A DNA stretch of 64,000 nt from Cognatiluteimonas profundi (GTDB lineage Bacteria > Pseudomonadota > Gammaproteobacteria > Xanthomonadales > Xanthomonadaceae). Both the position numbers and the translations under genes were made by a program. Location: positions 289,527 to 353,526 of the forward strand of contig NZ_VKHQ01000005.1 of assembly GCF_009792795.1 (NCBI RefSeq). Reading direction: 5' to 3'. The notes beneath the pieces were generated by a model. It was given only the letters and a program-made list of their open reading frames with translations. It ran no database searches and was not told the DNA's origin. The number at the start of each line of letters is the position of its first letter. Position 1 is the first letter of the stretch. Below are positions 35,984 to 45,076 of the stretch, piece by piece.

Positions 35984-36771
35984 GAAAAAAACAGCTCCTT
36001 CAACGCCGCGCCCGGATCGTCCCGGCGCATGAATGCCTCGCCGACGAGGAATGCACCGACGCCCGCTTCCCGCAGCCTGCCGACGTCGGCGCGCGTGGCG
36101 ATGCCGCTTTCGGTCACCAGGATGCGATCGGCCGGGACGGCGCTGCGCAATGCGAGCGTCGTGTCCAGCGACACCTCGAAGGTGGACAGGTTGCGATTGT
36201 TGATGCCCAGCAGCGGCGCCGGAACCTGCAATGCCCGCTCGAGCTCGTCGATGTCGTGCACCTCGACCAGCACATCCATGCCCAGGTCCATCGCCAGTTG
36301 CGTCAGTCGCGCCAGCTGCATGTCGTCGAGCGCCGCGACGATAAGCAGGACGCAGTCGGCGCCCAGCATCCTGGCCTCATGGACCTGGTAGACGTCGATG
36401 ACGAAATCCTTGCGCAGGGCCGGCAGCGCACAGGCTGCCCGCGCCTGCTGCAGGTCGGCGTCGGCACCCTGGAAAAAATCCACGTCGGTCAGCACCGACA
36501 GGCAGGCGGCGCCGGCATCGGCATAGCTGCGGGCGATTGCCGCCGGGTCGAACTCCGCGCGCAACAGTCCCTTCGACGGACTGGCGCGCTTGATTTCCGC
36601 GATCACCGCGGGCTGGCCGGCATCGAGCCGCAGTTGCAGCGCGCGCGCGAATCCCCGCGGCGCGTCCATGTCGACAGCGCGGGCCGCGACGTCGGCCAAG
36701 GGCAGTTGCGCGCTGCGCGTGGCGACTTCCACGGCCTTGCGCGCGAGAATGGTGCGCAGGATGTCGTTCAA
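35980..36771 (-). CDS. trpC: Indole-3-glycerol phosphate synthase
   Basis: 263 residues, monofunctional TrpC. Barrel motifs are [47 protein letters not shown] and VTESGI. The start is TTG 36771 ([16 protein letters not shown]): similarity begins there and no ATG is nearby. It converts carboxyphenylamino-deoxyribulose phosphate to indole-glycerol phosphate. It follows trpD after 25 bases. Confidence 0.95.
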   Translation of the reverse strand: MNDILRTILARKAVEVATRSAQLPLADVAARAVDMDAPRGFARALQLRLDAGQPAVIAEIKRASPSKGLLRAEFDPAAIARSYADAGAACLSVLTDVDFFQGADADLQQARAACALPALRKDFVIDVYQVHEARMLGADCVLLIVAALDDMQLARLTQLAMDLGMDVLVEVHDIDELERALQVPAPLLGINNRNLSTFEVSLDTTLALRSAVPADRILVTESGIATRADVGRLREAGVGAFLVGEAFMRRDDPGAALKELFFS

Positions 36772-36796
36772 GGCATGCCGCCACTCAGGCTCGCGC

Positions 36797-37843
36797 TCAT
36801 ATCGTCGCCACCTGTCCGCCGAGCATGCGGCTGACGCCGACGAATTCCTCCAGCTTGGCCAGGGCCGCGCCCGACGAGATGGCTTCGCGCGCGCGCACCA
36901 GCCCGCGATCGATCGACTCGACGACCCCGGCCGCGTACAGCGCCGCGCCGGCATTCAGCACGACGATGTCGCGCGGCAGGCCCGGCGTGTTGTCCAGCGC
37001 GGACAGCAACATGGCCTTGGATTCAGCGACGTTGTTGACGCGCAGGTTGCGGCTGGCCGCCATCGCGATCCCGTAGTCCTCCGGATGGATCTCGTATTCG
37101 CTCACCACGCCGTTGCGCAATTCGCCGACCAGGGTGGAGGCTCCCAGCGAAATCTCGTCGACGCCATCGCGGCCCCAGACGACCAGCGCCCGCGTGGCGC
37201 CGAGTTCCTGCAGCACGCGCACCTGGATGCCGACCAGGTCAGGATGGAACACGCCCATCAGGATGTTCGGTGCCCGCGCCGGGTTGGTCAGCGGACCGAG
37301 GATGTTGAACAGCGTGCGCACGCCCATTTCCGCACGCACCGGCGCCACGACCTTCATCGCCGGGTGGTGCAGCGGCGCGTACATGAATCCGATGCCCGTG
37401 GCCTGGATGCACTGCGAGACCTGTTCGGGCTGCAGCGTGATGTCCGCGCCCAGCGCCTCGAGCACGTCGGCGCTGCCCGAGGTCGACGACACGCCACGGT
37501 TGCCGTGCTTGGCGACCTTCGCCCCCGCCGCGGCCACCACGAACGTCGTCGCCGTGGAGACGTTGAACGTATTGGCGCCATCGCCGCCGGTGCCGACGAT
37601 ATCGACCAGGTGCGTGCGATCGGCCACGTCGACCGGGATGGAGAACTCGCGCAGCACGGTGGCGGCGCCGGCGATCTCGCCAACGGTCTCCTTCTTGACG
37701 CGAAGGCCCGTGAGCAGCGCCGCCGTCATGACCGGCGACACCTCGCCACGCATGATCATCCGCATCAGCTCGACCATCTCGTCATGGAAGATCTCGCGGT
37801 GCTCGATGGTGCGTTGAAGCGCTTGTTGCGGCGTGATCGGCAT
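36797..37843 (-). CDS. trpD: Anthranilate phosphoribosyltransferase
   Basis: 348 residues with the PRPP-binding [14 protein letters not shown] (from residue 84), [21 protein letters not shown], and [10 protein letters not shown], all classic for TrpD. It transfers phosphoribose to anthranilate. The start [18 protein letters not shown] is the family N-terminus. The 76-base gap to trpG contains an intergenic palindromic repeat. Confidence 0.97.
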   Translation of the reverse strand: MPITPQQALQRTIEHREIFHDEMVELMRMIMRGEVSPVMTAALLTGLRVKKETVGEIAGAATVLREFSIPVDVADRTHLVDIVGTGGDGANTFNVSTATTFVVAAAGAKVAKHGNRGVSSTSGSADVLEALGADITLQPEQVSQCIQATGIGFMYAPLHHPAMKVVAPVRAEMGVRTLFNILGPLTNPARAPNILMGVFHPDLVGIQVRVLQELGATRALVVWGRDGVDEISLGASTLVGELRNGVVSEYEIHPEDYGIAMAASRNLRVNNVAESKAMLLSALDNTPGLPRDIVVLNAGAALYAAGVVESIDRGLVRAREAISSGAALAKLEEFVGVSRMLGGQVATI

Positions 37844-37857
37844 CGTCTCGTTGTTTC

Positions 37858-37882
37858 CGTAGGGCGGGCCCTGGCCCGCCGT
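37858..37882. repeat. Intergenic palindromic repeat between trpG and trpD
   Basis: CCGTAGGGCGGGCCCTGGCC followed by CGCCG: a diverged member of the family also seen at 33051-33075 and 51463. The flanks (CCGTAGGGCGGG and CCCGCCG) are kept while the loop differs. Inside the trp operon it would form an RNA hairpin between two coding regions. Confidence 0.8.
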
Positions 37883-37919
37883 CGATTGGCTGCGCGCGTG
37901 CGGCGACCCGGTGCCCGCG

Positions 37920-38489
37920 CTACACGTCCAGGAAGTTCTTCAGCAGGGCATGCCCGTGCTCGGTGAGGATGGACTCCGGATGGAACTGCACGCCCTGCAC
38001 CGGGTGTTCGCGATGCCGCAGCCCCATGATTTCGTCGACCCCGCCGTCGGCGTCCTCGGTCCAGGCCGTCATTTCCAGGCAGGCGGGCAGCGTCTCCTGC
38101 GACACCACCAGCGAATGGTAACGGGTCGCCTCGTAGCCATCCGGAAGGCCGGCGAAGACGCCCTTGCCGGCATGGCGGATGCGCGAGGTCTTGCCATGCA
38201 TGATCGTCCTGGCGCGGACCACGTCGCCGCCATAGGCCTGGCCCAGGCTCTGGTGCCCCAGGCAGACACCCAGGATCGGCACGCGCGCGCCCAGTTGGCG
38301 GATCACGTCGACCGATACCCCTGCCTCGTTGGGCGTGCACGGACCCGGCGAAATGACGATGCGCTCCGGAGCCAGCGCCTCGATCTGGGCCACCGACAGC
38401 GCATCATTGCGCACCACCTCGACCTCCGCCCCCAGCGTCTGCAGGTACTGCACGAGGTTCCAGGTGAAGCTGTCGTAGTTGTCGATCAT
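37920..38489 (-). CDS. trpG: Anthranilate synthase component II (glutamine amidotransferase)
   Basis: 189 residues, class I amidotransferase. Start [16 protein letters not shown]; nucleophile Cys in [11 protein letters not shown]; His-Glu in [24 protein letters not shown] is also present. It supplies ammonia to TrpE. ATG 38489 lacks a strong ribosome-binding site; a TTG nine bases earlier (MLLMIDN) with GGAG upstream is an alternative. It heads the trpG-trpD-trpC-HAD run, and its partner trpE lies 2.7 kb further on the same strand. Confidence 0.95.
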   Translation of the reverse strand: MIDNYDSFTWNLVQYLQTLGAEVEVVRNDALSVAQIEALAPERIVISPGPCTPNEAGVSVDVIRQLGARVPILGVCLGHQSLGQAYGGDVVRARTIMHGKTSRIRHAGKGVFAGLPDGYEATRYHSLVVSQETLPACLEMTAWTEDADGGVDEIMGLRHREHPVQGVQFHPESILTEHGHALLKNFLDV

Positions 38490-38574
38490 CAGGAGCAAAA
38501 CCGCTCCGCGGCGCAACTGGCGCGATGGGGGACCGCCAATCTATCGACGCACGACCCTGCTGGCAAACCGGCCG

Positions 38575-39948
38575 TTACGCCGCGTGCAGCGTCACCCGCA
38601 CGCGAAGCCCGGGGCCATTGTCCAGCAGCGCGATGCGGCCTTCGTGGCGCAGGACGATCGCACGCGCAAGGCTCAGCCCGAGCCCCGTTCCCGGTGACGC
38701 ACGATGGGCTTCGAGCCGTGCGAAGCGGTCGAACACGCGTTCGCGGTCGCACTCGTCGATGCCGCTGCCGCGATCGGCCACGTCGAGCTCGACCGCCTGC
38801 GGGATCGGACGCACGCAGACCTCGACCACGCTGCCCGCCGGCGCGAACTTCACCGCGTTGTCGAGCAGGTTCACCAGCAGCTGGAACAACTGGTCGGCAT
38901 CGCCGCGAACCTGCGCGGCTGGCGTCGTGCAGTCGAAGGTGATCCGTCGCTCCGCCGCGATCGGCGCGTAGAGCTCGATGGCGTCGCCGACCAGCTGGCG
39001 CAGGTCGACGCCCTCGCAGGCGTCGGGTGGCGGCTGCGCCTCGATCCGCGCCAGCCGCAACAAGGCGCCGAAGGATTGCAGGATCTGGTCGGTCTCGTTG
39101 ATCGCCGCATCCAGCATGCGGCCTTGTGCCGGATCGGCCAGCGTCCATTCCCGTCGCATGCGGTCCAGCCGGTTGCGAAGCCGCGTGAGCGGCGTACGCA
39201 GGTCGTGCGCGATGTGGTCGGTGGCGTGGCGCACGCCATCGAGCAATTCGCCGATCCGATCGAGCATGCCGTTGAAGCGGCGCGCCAGCCGGTCGAAGGC
39301 GTCATCGCTGCCGTCCAGGCGCGCGCGCAGGCGCAGCTCGCCCGCGCCGACCTGCGCGGCGGTTTCATCGAGGCTGCGCAGGCGCCCGGCGACCCAGCGC
39401 GCGGTCAGCCAGCCGATCAGGCCGCCGAGCGTGGTCGCCACGAACAAGCCCACCAGCGCCGTCCGCAGCATCAGCGCGAGGAAGCGATCCTGGCTGCGGG
39501 TCTGCAATCCGGTGACCAGCACCTCACCGTCGCGCAGTGGCTGCAGGTAGGCCACCACGCGGGAGGTACTGCCGTCGTCCGGATTGCGGTCGCGCAATTC
39601 GATCCAGCGCGGCTCGCGCGCGATCGCGCGCGGCAGTCGCGAAAACGTGCCGGCCTCGATGTGCCCGTTGCGCGCGACGATGGCGTATTCGGCGTCGGGA
39701 TCGTCGGGCGCCTCGGCGCGGTCGCGCACCTCATCCAGCAAATCCTTGCGCCCACCCTCGTGGTAGAGCTGCAGCAAGCCGCCGGCATCGGCGCGGATGA
39801 CCTCGCGCGCATCGTTGGTCAGCAAGGTGGAGACGGCGAAGTAGACGCCCGCGCCCAGCAGCACGAACGCCAGCAGGAACGACGCCGTGACCGCCACGGC
39901 AAGGCGCGCGCTGCTCGATCGCGCCCACGCGAATGCCGGCCGGCTCAT
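38575..39948 (-). CDS. Two-component sensor histidine kinase
   Basis: 457 residues. Membrane helix near residues 15-40, a periplasmic domain of about 115 residues, a second helix near 160-185, HAMP, then the H-box HIAHDLRTPLTRLRNRL (His248), an N-box LLVNLLDNAVKFAP, G1 DRGSGI and G2 GTGLGLSLARAI. It is of the OmpR-partner class and overlaps the regulator gene by four bases (ATGA). The signal is unknown; the neighbouring Asr-like gene hints at acid or metal stress (inference). Confidence 0.92.
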   Translation of the reverse strand: MSRPAFAWARSSSARLAVAVTASFLLAFVLLGAGVYFAVSTLLTNDAREVIRADAGGLLQLYHEGGRKDLLDEVRDRAEAPDDPDAEYAIVARNGHIEAGTFSRLPRAIAREPRWIELRDRNPDDGSTSRVVAYLQPLRDGEVLVTGLQTRSQDRFLALMLRTALVGLFVATTLGGLIGWLTARWVAGRLRSLDETAAQVGAGELRLRARLDGSDDAFDRLARRFNGMLDRIGELLDGVRHATDHIAHDLRTPLTRLRNRLDRMRREWTLADPAQGRMLDAAINETDQILQSFGALLRLARIEAQPPPDACEGVDLRQLVGDAIELYAPIAAERRITFDCTTPAAQVRGDADQLFQLLVNLLDNAVKFAPAGSVVEVCVRPIPQAVELDVADRGSGIDECDRERVFDRFARLEAHRASPGTGLGLSLARAIVLRHEGRIALLDNGPGLRVRVTLHAA

Positions 39949-40619
39949 GAGCCCATGCGGTAGCCGGCGCCGCGCACGGTGTGCAGCAAGGGCACCGGGA
40001 AGCCCTGGTCGATCTTCTGCCGCAAGCGGCTGATGTGCACGTCGATGACGTTGGTCTGCGGGTCGAAGTGATAGTCCCAGACGCCTTCGAGCAGCATCGT
40101 CCGCGTCACCACGCGGCCGGCCTGGCGCATCAGGTATTCGAGCAGGCGGAACTCGCGTGGCTGCAACTCGATGGTCTTGCCGCCACGCATGGCTTCGCGC
40201 TTGAGCAGGTCCAGCTCGAGGTCATCGACGCGCAGGCGCGTGGGTTCGGCGCCACCACTGCTGCCGCGACGCACGAGGCTGTCCAGGCGCGCGCTCAGTT
40301 CCGCGTACGCGAAAGGCTTGACCAGGTAGTCGTCGGCGCCCGCGCGCAGGCCTTCGACGCGATGGTCGATGTCGCCCAGCGCCGTCAGCAGCAGCACGGG
40401 CGTGTGGTTGCCGGCGCCCCGCAGGGTCCTGAGCACGGTCATGCCGTCCAGCTGCGGCAGCATCCGGTCCAGCACGATCGCGTCATACGACTCGGTGGTC
40501 GCCAGGAACAGGCCGTCCTTGCCATTGTCGGCGCAGTCCACGCCATGGCCGTCCTCGCGCAGACCCTTGGCGACGAAGCTGGCGGTGTGGTTGTCGTCTT
40601 CGACCAGGAGGATGCGCAT
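39945..40619 (-). CDS. OmpR-family response regulator
   Basis: 224 residues. Receiver domain with phospho-acceptor Asp51 (DAIVLDRMLP) and Lys101 (DDYLVKPF), then a winged-helix DNA-binding domain (LQPREFRLLEYLMRQAG, VDVHISRLRQKID, HTVRGAGYRMG). The start MRILLVEDDNHTASFVAKGL fixes ATG 40619. An intrinsic terminator lies just upstream (40638-40674), so it either has its own promoter in that short space or depends on readthrough from the Asr-like gene. Confidence 0.93.
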   Translation of the reverse strand: MRILLVEDDNHTASFVAKGLREDGHGVDCADNGKDGLFLATTESYDAIVLDRMLPQLDGMTVLRTLRGAGNHTPVLLLTALGDIDHRVEGLRAGADDYLVKPFAYAELSARLDSLVRRGSSGGAEPTRLRVDDLELDLLKREAMRGGKTIELQPREFRLLEYLMRQAGRVVTRTMLLEGVWDYHFDPQTNVIDVHISRLRQKIDQGFPVPLLHTVRGAGYRMGS

Positions 40620-40637
40620 GCCGGTTTCCACGGGCCC

Positions 40638-40674
40638 TGAAAAAGAATACCCCGCCGGCATGCCGCCGACGGGG
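40638..40674 (-). terminator. Intrinsic terminator between the Asr-like gene and the response regulator
   Basis: On the minus strand CCCCGTCGGC and GCCGGCGGGG pair (ten pairs with one G-T) around loop GGCAT, followed by TATTCTTTTTC. It would end most Asr-like transcripts and let a fraction continue into the regulator-kinase genes. Confidence 0.75.
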
Positions 40675-40715
40675 CACTGCCTGCCGGGGAACGACAGGCG
40701 GACGTGTTGTGTCGC

Positions 40716-40976
40716 TCAGCTCTTCTTGGTGGTGCCCGTGGCCGGCTTCTTCATGTCGTCGGCGTCGTGGTCGTTCTTCTTCGTGGTCTTGGCCTTGGCG
40801 ATCCTGTGCTTGCGATGGTGGCGCTTATGGTGCGTGGAGGCGGTTTTTGCCTTGGCCGGCGCGGCAGCTGGAGTCGCCGATGTGGCCGGCGTCGCAGGCG
40901 TGGCCTGCGGGGCAGCCATGGCCGCGCTTGCGCCAAGAGCCAGGCCCAGCGCCAATGCGATCGAGGTGATCTTCAT
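40716..40976 (-). CDS. Asr-like small periplasmic His/Lys/Ala-rich protein
   Basis: 86 residues. Signal peptide MKITSIALALGLALGASAAMA, then a low-complexity mature part rich in Ala/Thr/Pro followed by TASTHHKRHHRKHRIAKAK and a Lys-rich end. Composition and layout resemble E. coli Asr (acid shock RNA protein), an intrinsically disordered periplasmic protein under RstAB control. The adjacent OmpR-type two-component system makes the parallel attractive. Metal binding through the His cluster is another possibility. AAAGGA lies nine bases before the ATG. Confidence 0.7.
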   Translation of the reverse strand: MKITSIALALGLALGASAAMAAPQATPATPATSATPAAAPAKAKTASTHHKRHHRKHRIAKAKTTKKNDHDADDMKKPATGTTKKS

Positions 40977-41000
40977 GAATGTGTCCTTTGGTCGAGGGGA

Positions 41001-41024
41001 AATTAAAAAGGGCGGGGCTCGCCC
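41001..41024 (-). terminator. Intrinsic terminator after trpE
   Basis: On the minus strand GGGCG-AGCCC-CGCCC is followed at once by TTTTTAATTT. It lies 160 bases beyond the trpE stop and just upstream of the Asr-like start, separating the two transcripts. Confidence 0.65.
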
Positions 41025-41125
41025 AACCCGGGATCACCATGCGCCGGCGCGGCATGCCGCCTGATGGCAGGCACATGAAATCTTCGTAATGCCCGCCCCT
41101 GCACGCACTGCGCCTTGCTCACGGC

Positions 41126-41189
41126 GTGGCCAAGCTCGACAGTGACGATCGCAAGACCATGGACAAGGCGGAATTCGCCTTTGCCGCTA
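41126..41189 (+). pseudogene. Possible 5' remnant of a DUF6582-type gene cut at the trpE end
   Basis: From GTG 41126 the plus strand reads VAKLDSDDRKTMDKAEFAF and then loses similarity exactly where the trpE stop begins (41187-41189, opposite strand). The opening resembles, from memory, the N-terminus of small DUF6582-type proteins (KLDxDDRKxMxKxEFAFP), normally 70-100 residues or longer. It would be a truncated gene whose remainder was lost when trpE came to lie here. The match is short and could be chance. Confidence 0.35.
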
Positions 41190-42671
41190 CAGCCCGCGTG
41201 CGGCCTCGGCCACCGCGCGGAACAGCGCGCGGCCCTTGTTCATCGTCTCTTCCCACTCGGTGGCCGGGTCGGAGTCGTGGACGATGCCGGCGCCAGCCTG
41301 CACGTGCAGCCTGCCGTCCTGGATGACGGCCGTGCGGATCGCGATCGCGGTGTCCGCATCGCCGTGCCAGCCGATGTAGCCGATGCTGCCGGCGTAGACG
41401 TTGCGCTTGATGGGTTCGAGTTCGGCGATCACTTCCAGTGCGCGGATCTTGGGCGCGCCGCTGACCGTCCCGGCAGGGAACGTGGCGCGAAGCACGTCGG
41501 CATAGCTCAACCCCTCGCGCAAGGTCCCGGTCACCTCGCTGACGATGTGCATGACGTGGCTGTAACGCTCGATCGCGAACTGCTCGCCGACGGCGACCGT
41601 ACCCGGCTGGCTGACCCTGCCGACATCGTTGCGGCCAAGGTCGATCAGCATCAGGTGCTCGGCGCGCTCCTTGGGATCGGCCAGCAGCTCGGCCTCCAGC
41701 GCTGCGTCCTGCTCCGGCGTGGCGCCACGCGGACGCGTGCCGGCGAGTGGCCGCACGGTGACCACGCCATCCTGCAGGCGCACCAGGATCTCCGGCGACG
41801 AACCGACCACCTGCATGTCGCCGACATCGAGGAAGTACATGTAGGGCGAGGGATTGAGCGCGCGCAATGCACGATACACGTCGACCGGGCGCGCATGGAA
41901 GGGCACGCTCAGCCGCTGCGACAGCACGACCTGGAAGATGTCGCCGGCGGCGATGTATTCCTTGCAGGCCTGCACCGCCGCGATGAAACCATCGCGGGTG
42001 AAGCCGGAGACGAAATCACTTTCGTCCAGCGCCGCGGGCACCAGTGTTTCCGGATAACCGGCGCCGCCATGACGCAGGCGATGCGTCAGTTCGTCGAGGC
42101 GGCGATTCGCCTTCGCCCACGCCTGCGGTTCGCGCGGATCGGCATGCACGATCAGGTACAGCCGGCCCTTCAGGTTGTCGAAGACGGCCAGCTCCTCGCT
42201 GAGCATGAGCAGGATGTCGGGCGTGCCCAGCTCATCGGGCTTGGCGGTCGTCGCCAGGCGCGGCTCGATGTAGCCGATGCATTCGAATCCGAACCAGCCC
42301 ACCAGTCCGCCGGTGAAACCGGGAAGTCCCTCCAGCCGTGGCACCGAGTGCTCGGCACGCAGGCGCTCGACCTCGGCGAACGGATCGGCGACCTCGCGTG
42401 CCTCCACCAGTTCGCCATGCTCGGTCACGTACAGCGTGTGGCCGGCAAACGCATACACGCGCCGCGCCGGCAGCCCGATGATCGAGTAACGGCCGAACCG
42501 TTCGCCGCCTTCCACCGATTCGAACAGGTAGGTATGCGGCCCGTCCGCCAGCTTGAGGTACACCGACAGCGGCGTGTCCAGGTCCGACAGCACCTCGCGC
42601 ACCACCGGGATGCGGGTGTGGCCTGCGGCGGCGAAGGCCTGGAACGATTGCTGGGCGTCGGCAGTGGTCAC
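41187..42671 (-). CDS. trpE: Anthranilate synthase component I
   Basis: 494 residues. Chorismate-binding core with DIFQVVLSQRLSVPF, LAGTRPRGATPEQD, LIDLGRNDVGRV, FPAGTVSGAPKIRAL and GSIGYIGWHGD. The N-terminal feedback region holds LFESVEGGERFGRYSIIG, in which ESVE lies at the position of the tryptophan-binding LLES-type motif. The start is GTG 42671 with AAGGA seven bases upstream; no suitable ATG fits. It makes anthranilate with TrpG, encoded 2.7 kb downstream. A 232-base leader region separates it from rpe. Confidence 0.96.
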   Translation of the reverse strand: MTTADAQQSFQAFAAAGHTRIPVVREVLSDLDTPLSVYLKLADGPHTYLFESVEGGERFGRYSIIGLPARRVYAFAGHTLYVTEHGELVEAREVADPFAEVERLRAEHSVPRLEGLPGFTGGLVGWFGFECIGYIEPRLATTAKPDELGTPDILLMLSEELAVFDNLKGRLYLIVHADPREPQAWAKANRRLDELTHRLRHGGAGYPETLVPAALDESDFVSGFTRDGFIAAVQACKEYIAAGDIFQVVLSQRLSVPFHARPVDVYRALRALNPSPYMYFLDVGDMQVVGSSPEILVRLQDGVVTVRPLAGTRPRGATPEQDAALEAELLADPKERAEHLMLIDLGRNDVGRVSQPGTVAVGEQFAIERYSHVMHIVSEVTGTLREGLSYADVLRATFPAGTVSGAPKIRALEVIAELEPIKRNVYAGSIGYIGWHGDADTAIAIRTAVIQDGRLHVQAGAGIVHDSDPATEWEETMNKGRALFRAVAEAARGL

Positions 42672-42811
42672 GCACGGTTCCTTGCTTGTTGAAGAGCGTG
42701 GCTCGAGGCGCGCGGGCCGCATCGGGACCAACTCTATCCAGTTCACCTGGACTGCGCATTGCTGCACGAAAAAGGCCACGGCGGGGTCACGTCGCTGTCA
42801 CCCGGTGTCCG

Positions 42812-42817
42812 GATAAT
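42812..42817 (+). promoter_or_regulatory. -10-like box (GATAAT) ahead of the candidate small RNA
   Basis: GATAAT on the plus strand, about 50 bases before a strong plus-strand terminator. The -35 region is poor (ACGTCG at 17-base spacing), so the promoter is weak or uses an activator. Confidence 0.35.
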
Positions 42818-42823
42818 CAGGGT

Positions 42824-42904
42824 CCATTGCAGGGACGAAACGCGGAGGCAGGGACGCCTCCAACCCCAGACCGGGGCCGGGAAACCGGCACCGGTCTTTT
42901 TTTT
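42824..42904 (+). ncRNA. Candidate intergenic small RNA opposite the trpE leader
   Basis: About 80 bases on the plus strand with no gene to terminate: both flanking genes, trpE and rpe, are on the minus strand. It contains a hairpin GGAGGC-AGGGAC-GCCTCC (42844-42861), a C-rich single strand AACCCCA, then the terminator stem GACCGGGGCCGG-GAAA-CCGGCACCGGTC (one mismatch) and eight T. GCAGGGACG occurs twice. The start is placed by the GATAAT box and is approximate. It would be antisense to the trpE 5' leader. No known RNA family was recognised. Confidence 0.5.
42869..42904 (+). terminator. Strong plus-strand intrinsic terminator between trpE and rpe
   Basis: Twelve-base arms with one G-A mismatch, a GAAA tetraloop and an uninterrupted run of eight T (42897-42904), the first of which is also the end of the rpe stop codon on the other strand. 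In the minus direction there is no T-run, so it works only for a plus-strand transcript. Confidence 0.8.
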
Positions 42905-43590
42905 CAGGCGCGCACGGACGCCACGGCTGCCTTCATCGCGGCGATGACCGCGCGGTAGTCCGCATGCCCGAAGATCGCCGAGCCGGCGACGAACGTGTCG
43001 GCGCCTGCCGACGCGATGTCGGCGATGTTGTCCGGCTTGACCCCGCCGTCGATCTCCAGCCGGATGCACTTGCCGTGGTCGGCATTGCAGCGATCGATCA
43101 TCGCGCGCACGCGCCTGAGCTTGTCCAGCGCGGAGGGAATGAACGATTGCCCGCCAAAGCCCGGGTTGACCGACATCACCAGCACCATGTCGAGGTCGGC
43201 GAGGACCCATTCGAGCACGTCGGTCGACGTCGCCGGGTTGAGCACCAGCCCGGCGCGACAGCCCTGCGCCTTGATCAACTGGATCGTGCGATGCACGTGC
43301 CGGCTGGCTTCGGGATGGAAGCTGATGTCGGTGGCACCGGCCTTGGCGAAGTCCGGGATGAGCCGGTCCACCGGCTCGACCATCAGGTGCACGTCGATCG
43401 GTGCGGTGACGCCATGCTTGCGCAGCGCCTCGCACACCAGCGGGCCGATGGTGAGGTTGGGCACGTAATGGTTGTCCATCACGTCGAAGTGCACCCAGTC
43501 GGCGCCCGACGCCAGCACGGTGTCGACTTCGTCGCCAAGGCGCGCGAAATCGGCGGACAGGATCGAAGGCGCAATGACGGTCGGCTGCAT
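42904..43590 (-). CDS. rpe: Ribulose-phosphate 3-epimerase
   Basis: 228 residues, TIM-barrel epimerase of the pentose phosphate pathway. Motifs are [54 protein letters not shown] and [13 protein letters not shown] 43590. It lies upstream of trpE on the same strand, a neighbourhood known from other gammaproteobacteria (rpe near trp genes). Confidence 0.97.
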   Translation of the reverse strand: MQPTVIAPSILSADFARLGDEVDTVLASGADWVHFDVMDNHYVPNLTIGPLVCEALRKHGVTAPIDVHLMVEPVDRLIPDFAKAGATDISFHPEASRHVHRTIQLIKAQGCRAGLVLNPATSTDVLEWVLADLDMVLVMSVNPGFGGQSFIPSALDKLRRVRAMIDRCNADHGKCIRLEIDGGVKPDNIADIASAGADTFVAGSAIFGHADYRAVIAAMKAAVASVRA

Positions 43591-43667
43591 GGTCGGCTCG
43601 TGTGTGGGTGGAAGTCGCGGGAGGGACGGATGCAGCGGTCACGCACGATCGGGTGGAGACATGCCGC

Positions 43668-44021
43668 TTACCGGCGCAGCTTGCGGATCCGCGCATAGGC
43701 TGCGTTGATCTCGCGCGTCCTGCGCTCGGCCGCCTTGCGGGACGCTTCGTCGGCCGCCCTGTCCGGATGGTGTTGCGCGATCAGCCGGCGCCGGGCCAGG
43801 TCGATGTCGCTGTCGCTGGCATCGGCGGTGAGGCCCAGCACCCGGTAGGCATGCTCCGGATTGGCATGTCCGCGCCCGGCAAACCAGCCCGCATCCACTG
43901 CATGGCCCAGCAGCAACCCGATCAGCGCACCCAGCAAGGGATCGACGCGCAGCAGCAGGAATCCCGCCACCAGGCCGATCACTTTTCCGTACCAGCGCTG
44001 CGGGACGCCATCGCGGTTCAC
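43668..44021 (-). CDS. Membrane-anchored J-domain protein
   Basis: 117 residues from GTG 44021. A hydrophobic N-terminal segment ([26 protein letters not shown]) is followed by a J domain at the C-terminus with [16 protein letters not shown], the HPD signature in [11 protein letters not shown], and [12 protein letters not shown]. The layout is a DjlA-like anchor plus J domain without the TerB part. It presumably recruits DnaK at the inner membrane. Divergent from purC. Confidence 0.85.
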   Translation of the reverse strand: MNRDGVPQRWYGKVIGLVAGFLLLRVDPLLGALIGLLLGHAVDAGWFAGRGHANPEHAYRVLGLTADASDSDIDLARRRLIAQHHPDRAADEASRKAAERRTREINAAYARIRKLRR

Positions 44022-44094
44022 CGCATCAGTTTACAGGCCCCGGGGCAAGCGCCGTTACACTAGCGGGCCTTTCGCACCGACTGCCGGACCGCGC

Positions 44095-45033
44095 GTGGCC
44101 AACCCTTCCCTGCGACCCTTCCTGCTTGAATCCGATCTCCCCGGCCTGGTGCTGCGCCACCGCGGCAAGGTCCGTGACGTCTTCGACCTGCCGGCGAGCA
44201 CGGCCGCGGCGCACGCATTCGGCCCACTGCTGCTGATCGTCGCCACCGACCGGCTCAGCGCATTCGACGTGGTCCTGCCGGACCCGATCCCGGGCAAGGG
44301 CGAGATGCTGTGCCAGGTCAGCAATTTCTGGTTCGCGCAGACCGCGCACCTGGTGCCCAACCACCTGACCGGGATCGACGTCGCCAGCGTCCTGCCGCCG
44401 GGAATCGATCCCGCGCCGTATGCACGCCGCGCGGTGGTCACGCGCAAGCTCAAGCCGGTGCCGGTGGAAGCCATCGCACGCGGCTACCTCATCGGCAGCG
44501 GCTGGAAGGATTACCAGCGCACCGGCCGCGTCAGTGGCATCACCCTGCCCGACGGCCTGCGCCAGGCCGAGCAGTTGCCGCAGCCGATCTTTACCCCGTC
44601 GACCAAGGCCTCGGTGGGCGACCATGACGAGAACATCGATTTCGACACCATGGTGCGCACGGTCGGCGCCGATCTCGCCGAGCAGGTCCGCGATGCGACA
44701 TTGCGGCTGTATCGATTCGCCAGCGACTTCGCCGCGCAGCGCGGCATCCTGCTGGCCGACACCAAATTCGAGTTCGGCACCGATGCGGACGGCCGGTTGT
44801 ACGTCATGGACGAAATGCTGACGCCCGACTCCTCGCGCTACTGGCCGGCGGACGAATACCAGGTCGGCAGCAGCCCGCCGAGCTTCGACAAGCAGTTCGT
44901 GCGCGACTACCTGGAGACGCTCGACTGGGACAAGACCGCGCCCGGCCCGCACCTGCCCTCTGAGGTGATCGAGCGCACGCGCGCCAAGTACGCCGAGGCA
45001 TTGCAGCGGCTGGCCGGCATTTCCATCGACTGA
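44095..45033 (+). CDS. purC: Phosphoribosylaminoimidazole-succinocarboxamide synthase
   Basis: 312 residues, the longer (ADE1-like) SAICAR synthetase. Motifs are [57 protein letters not shown] and [13 protein letters not shown]. The start is GTG 44095 ([18 protein letters not shown]). It catalyses ATP-dependent addition of aspartate to CAIR in purine synthesis. The region before it holds a TACACT box near 44055 that could be a -10 element. Confidence 0.95.
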   Translation: MANPSLRPFLLESDLPGLVLRHRGKVRDVFDLPASTAAAHAFGPLLLIVATDRLSAFDVVLPDPIPGKGEMLCQVSNFWFAQTAHLVPNHLTGIDVASVLPPGIDPAPYARRAVVTRKLKPVPVEAIARGYLIGSGWKDYQRTGRVSGITLPDGLRQAEQLPQPIFTPSTKASVGDHDENIDFDTMVRTVGADLAEQVRDATLRLYRFASDFAAQRGILLADTKFEFGTDADGRLYVMDEMLTPDSSRYWPADEYQVGSSPPSFDKQFVRDYLETLDWDKTAPGPHLPSEVIERTRAKYAEALQRLAGISID

Positions 45034-45076
45034 CGCCGTAGAACCGGCCGCCGCCGACCCGACAGGAGACCACTGC

